The notes below the pieces were generated by a model that was not told where the DNA came from, did no database searches, and worked only from the letters and a program-made list of their open reading frames with translations. DNA of 64,000 nucleotides, taken from Hamadaea sp013361475 (lineage in GTDB: Bacteria > Actinomycetota > Actinomycetes > Mycobacteriales > Micromonosporaceae). A program made the position numbers and the translations under genes. Shown piece by piece: positions 61,299 to 64,000 of the stretch (positions are counted from its first letter, which is position 1; every line of letters starts with the position of its first letter). The stretch lies in the NCBI RefSeq assembly GCF_040654195.1, contig NZ_JBFAHM010000001.1, forward strand, positions 496,001 through 560,000, written 5' to 3'.

Positions 61299-61339
61299 AA
61301 TAGACAAGGCCCGAGGCGAAGCCTCGGGCCTTGTCTATT
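61299..61339. terminator. Intrinsic terminator of hppA
   Basis: Perfect 19-bp arms (61299-61317 and 61321-61339; core GACAAGGCCCGAGGC) around the loop GAA. A-rich on the left and ending in TATT on the right. Confidence 0.9.
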
Positions 61340-61372
61340 GGGGGGACATAGCACGGGTGTGCTACGGCGTCG

Positions 61373-61378
61373 TAGGCT
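61373..61378 (+). promoter_or_regulatory. Leaderless-type -10 box of the lipoprotein gene
   Basis: TAGGCT lies 6 nt before the ATG at 61385. Confidence 0.45.
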
Positions 61379-61384
61379 GCTTCC

Positions 61385-61906
61385 ATGCGAAGGCTTGCGC
61401 CACTCACCGCCCTCGCGGCCGCCCTCCTCGTCGCCGCGTGCTCCAGCGGCCCGCCGCCGAGAGTCTGGGCGGCCAACGTCTGCAGCGCCCTCACGCCCTG
61501 GCGGGCCGAGCTGCAGAGCCTGACGACGAAGGCTCAGGAGCAGGCCAACGCCGCCCCCAACTCGGCTCAGGCCAAGGAGAACCTCGTCCGGCTCTTCGAC
61601 GGGGCGCAGAAGTCCACTGAGGCCGCTCGGGCGAAGGTCGAGGCGGCGGGCGTACCGGACGTCGACAACGGAGAGAAGATCGCGCACAACTTCATCGCCA
61701 CGCTGACGGCGGTGCGCGACGCGTACGGGCATGCCAAGGACGGCGTCACCGCGTTGACGGCCGGGGACGCGCACACCTTCTCCGACGGTGTGGCGACGGT
61801 GCTCACCACGCTCAACACCGAGTACTCCAAGAGTGCGATAGACGTCAGCCAGCTGGATTCCGTCGAGCTCCGCAAGGCGTTCGACGAGGTCCCCGAGTGC
61901 AAGTAG
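61385..61906 (+). CDS. Small lipoprotein of unknown function
   Basis: A 173-residue exported lipoprotein with lipobox LVAAC (Cys19). The mature part is helical and polar (ELQSLTTKAQEQANAAPNSA) with two further Cys, one near residue 33 and one at the C-terminus (VPECK), which may form a disulphide. I do not recognise a family. The next gene follows after 6 bp, so the two are probably co-transcribed. Confidence 0.75.
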   Translation: MRRLAPLTALAAALLVAACSSGPPPRVWAANVCSALTPWRAELQSLTTKAQEQANAAPNSAQAKENLVRLFDGAQKSTEAARAKVEAAGVPDVDNGEKIAHNFIATLTAVRDAYGHAKDGVTALTAGDAHTFSDGVATVLTTLNTEYSKSAIDVSQLDSVELRKAFDEVPECK

Positions 61907-61912
61907 CGCGGG

Positions 61913-62503
61913 ATGCTGGCCGTGCGACCGAGCCGAGGGCAGCTGCCCATCTTCGCCGCCGCCTCGGCCGACCCCGGACCGGGTGACCTTGCCGGTCTGC
62001 TGATCGGGCCGGGGCAGGTGATCCGCATGGGCGGGACCGCCCGGGTGTCGGTCGTCGTCGACGCCCCGTGGCGGGTGCACGCCCTCGACGCCGAGCTGCG
62101 GCGAAGAGAGCTGGCCATGCAGTGGGAACCCTCCACCGTCGAGGGGCATTACGGCGTACGCACCTCGTATTCGGGGGTGCTCGCCCCGTTGTCGGCGCTC
62201 TGGCTCCGGGGCGCCGTGAAGGCCCCGCCGTCGACGTTCCTGCTCGACGGCGTACGCCTGAGGCTGTGGTTCACGGCGGCGGGCACGGTCACGCCCGACT
62301 CGCCGGAGTTGCTGCTCCGGCTCGGGGCCAACGACGAGCAGTGCTGGACGCCCGCGGCGCGGGCGCTGGCGGTGCTCGGCTTCCCGGTGGAGGCGGCCCG
62401 GGGACCGGCCCTGCGGATCTCCGGCCGTCGCCGGATCCGGCGGTTCGCGGAGCTGATCGGCGAGCCGCTGCCGGTGGTTCCGCTCACAGCGTGGCCGGCC
62501 TGA
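61913..62503 (+). CDS. Conserved hypothetical protein
   Basis: A 196-residue soluble protein that I do not recognise. It has beta-rich segments (RVSVVVDAPWRVHALDAELR; FLLDGVRLRLWFTAAGTV) and a basic C-terminal stretch (RISGRRRIRRFAELIG). No signal or membrane helix. Codon use matches its neighbours. It probably shares a transcript with the lipoprotein. Confidence 0.65.
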   Translation: MLAVRPSRGQLPIFAAASADPGPGDLAGLLIGPGQVIRMGGTARVSVVVDAPWRVHALDAELRRRELAMQWEPSTVEGHYGVRTSYSGVLAPLSALWLRGAVKAPPSTFLLDGVRLRLWFTAAGTVTPDSPELLLRLGANDEQCWTPAARALAVLGFPVEAARGPALRISGRRRIRRFAELIGEPLPVVPLTAWPA

Positions 62504-62515
62504 ATTCAGCGTTTC

Positions 62516-62546
62516 GATCATGCCCGGAGCGGCAAAATACATGATC
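62516..62546. promoter_or_regulatory. Inverted repeat upstream of topA
   Basis: GATCATG (62516-62522) and CATGATC (62540-62546) separated by 17 bp, in the 203-bp gap before topA. Could be a two-turn operator; regulator unknown. Confidence 0.35.
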
Positions 62547-62706
62547 AACGACGGCGCGCCCCCGAGACAGGTATCGTCTACGCGTCGATGGGGTGCGCAA
62601 CCGGAGCATTCAGCCGAGCGTTACCTTGGACATCCGCGGGCAGACCGCCCCGCCCATGCAAGCGACAGTGACGCCGCCTGCGACCAAGCCACTGCGGAGA
62701 GGTGCC

Positions 62707-64000
62707 GTGCCGACAGCCGCCAAGAACCGACTGGTCATCGTCGAGTCGCCGGCGAAGGCGAAGACGATCTCGGGCTACCTGGGCCCGGGATACGTCGTGG
62801 AAGCCAGCCTGGGCCACATCCGGGATCTCCCGGCCGGGTCCAAGCAGCTGCCTGAGCGGTACAAGAAGGAGCCCTGGGCGTACCTGGGGGTCGACGTCGA
62901 CCACGGCTTCACCCCTATATATATCGTCAACCCGGACCGGGCCAAGCACGTCACGAAGCTGAAGGCCCTGCTCAAGGACGCCGACGAGCTGTACCTCGCG
63001 ACAGACGAGGACCGTGAGGGCGAGGCGATCGCCTGGCACCTCGCGGAGACCCTGAAGCCGAAGGTGCCCGTCAAGCGGATGGTCTTCCACGAGATCACCC
63101 GGCCGGCGATCCAGGCTGCCGTGGCCAACCCCCGCGACATCGACAAGGACCTGGTCGACGCCCAGGAGACCCGGCGGATCGTCGACCGCCTCTACGGCTA
63201 CGACGTCTCCCAGGTGCTCTGGAAGAAGGTCGCCCGGGGGACGAGCGCGGGCCGGGTGCAGTCGGTCGCGACCCGGATCGTGGTCGAGCGGGAGCGCCAG
63301 CGGATGGCGTTCCGCTCCGCGACGTACTGGGACATCGTGGCTGAACTGGTCGCCACGGGTGGGACGTTCAACGCCACGCTGATCGCACTGGACGGCGACC
63401 GGATCGCCACCGGCAAGGACTTCGACCCGGCCACCGGCCGGGTCCGCGGCGGCGTCGTCCACCTCGACGAGCAGGCCGCCCGAGGGCTGGCCGCCCGGCT
63501 GGACGACCGTCCGTTCACGGTCACCCGGGTCGAGGAGAAGCCCTACCGGCGTAAGCCGTCCCCGCCGTTCATCACCTCGACGCTGCAGCAGGAGGCCGCC
63601 CGCAAGCTGCGGTTCTCGTCGGCGCAGACGATGCGTACGGCCCAGCGGCTGTACGAGAACGGCTACATCACCTATATGCGTACCGACTCGGTGAACCTCT
63701 CGGAGTCGGCGTTGACCGCGGCCCGCAGCCAGATCGCGGAGCTGTACGGTCCGGCCAGCGTGCCGCCGCAGGCGCGGCGCTACACGGGCAAGGTCAAGAA
63801 CGCGCAGGAGGCGCACGAGGCGATCCGGCCCGCCGGTGAGCACTTCCGTACGCCCGGCGACGTGGCCCGGGAGCTCTCGGTCGAGGAGTTCAAGCTCTAC
63901 GAGCTGATCTGGAAGCGGACGCTGGCCTCGCAGATGACCGACGCGATCGGCAGCTCGGTCAGCGCCCGCATCCGCGCGATCTCGACCTCGAACGAGGAGG
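62707..64000 (+). CDS. topA: DNA topoisomerase I, N-terminal part
   Basis: The first 431 codons of type IA topoisomerase, which relaxes negative supercoils; the gene runs off the window. The Toprim domain shows LVIVESPAKAKTISGYLG (catalytic Glu) and ATDEDREGEAIAWHL (DxDxE-type acidic triad). Further on are GTSAGRVQSVA and the active-site Tyr in NGYITYMRTDS. GTG 62707 has GGAGAGG upstream; ATG 62656 is in frame and would add 17 residues. Confidence 0.95.
   Translation, partial: MPTAAKNRLVIVESPAKAKTISGYLGPGYVVEASLGHIRDLPAGSKQLPERYKKEPWAYLGVDVDHGFTPIYIVNPDRAKHVTKLKALLKDADELYLATDEDREGEAIAWHLAETLKPKVPVKRMVFHEITRPAIQAAVANPRDIDKDLVDAQETRRIVDRLYGYDVSQVLWKKVARGTSAGRVQSVATRIVVERERQRMAFRSATYWDIVAELVATGGTFNATLIALDGDRIATGKDFDPATGRVRGGVVHLDEQAARGLAARLDDRPFTVTRVEEKPYRRKPSPPFITSTLQQEAARKLRFSSAQTMRTAQRLYENGYITYMRTDSVNLSESALTAARSQIAELYGPASVPPQARRYTGKVKNAQEAHEAIRPAGEHFRTPGDVARELSVEEFKLYELIWKRTLASQMTDAIGSSVSARIRAISTSNEE

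Noticed and set aside
62656..62706. ATG start for topA 17 codons upstream
   Set aside because: No ribosome site there; GTG 62707 has GGAGAGG and directly precedes the conserved Toprim start, though it cannot be excluded fully.

Overview
The window is chromosomal DNA from a high-GC actinomycete, most probably a member of the Micromonosporaceae (Actinoplanes/Micromonospora-like). The basis is the very high GC content, frequent GTG starts, many leaderless-type promoters (a TANNNT box 6-9 nt before the start codon), a complete nuoA-N operon preceded by a geranylgeranyl reductase, a futalosine-pathway menaquinone gene, an ESX-type secretion locus, a BldG-like STAS protein and the actinobacterial tad/6C-RNA/DECH-helicase neighbourhood. 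From memory, the gene content from ephE through acs, the HAD gene, 6C RNA and tad genes to topA corresponds to the Mycobacterium tuberculosis Rv3646c-Rv3670 region. No rRNA, tRNA, CRISPR array, prophage or complete insertion sequence was recognised.

Layout. 1-6.6 kb: the 3' end of a sugar ABC permease, an orphan second nuoD, a membrane/coiled-coil protein, a small protein, a MidA-family methyltransferase, an aldo/keto reductase and mqnC. 6.7-27.3 kb: two secreted DUF11-like paralogues, menG, then menJ and the whole 14-gene nuo operon with candidate iron-box and Rex operators in front, closed by a hairpin and a polyprenyl diphosphate synthase. This block makes menaquinone and the complex I that reduces it. 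27.3-31.8 kb: IclR regulator, PhoX phosphatase, RarD-type transporter and a holin-like membrane protein. 31.8-39.9 kb: a partial type VII secretion locus (eccE, eccB, two WXG100 proteins, mycosin, a double-SseB protein with a small overlapping partner) without eccC or eccD. 39.9-49.3 kb: a degenerate EphE-like hydrolase, NhaA, an acyl-CoA:6-APA acyltransferase-like Ntn hydrolase, immune inhibitor A protease, acetyl-CoA synthetase and a degenerate Fic-fold protein. 49.3-57.9 kb: a HAD hydrolase, 6C RNA, the tad pilus operon (ssd, tadA, fused tadB-tadC, flp, two TadE-like genes) and a convergent DECH helicase. 58-64 kb: BldG-like/RsbW-like pair, H+-pyrophosphatase, lipoprotein, an unknown protein and the 5' part of topA.

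The observations I rate highest are: (1) the two NuoD paralogues are reciprocal at two functional positions. NuoD2 keeps the arginine that NDUFAF7 (the mitochondrial MidA homologue) methylates but has Trp at the quinone-site tyrosine, NuoD1 is the reverse, and a MidA-family gene lies 1.65 kb away. (2) A Rex operator and an iron box are stacked around a -10 box in front of menJ-nuoA-N. (3) A dispersed 63-69 bp near-perfect palindrome occurs three times, each just 3' of a gene, each next to a tandem or low-complexity array. (4) A 6C RNA has an extra C-loop hairpin and is followed by a G-quadruplex-capable stretch. (5) Several enzyme-fold proteins lack their catalytic residue.
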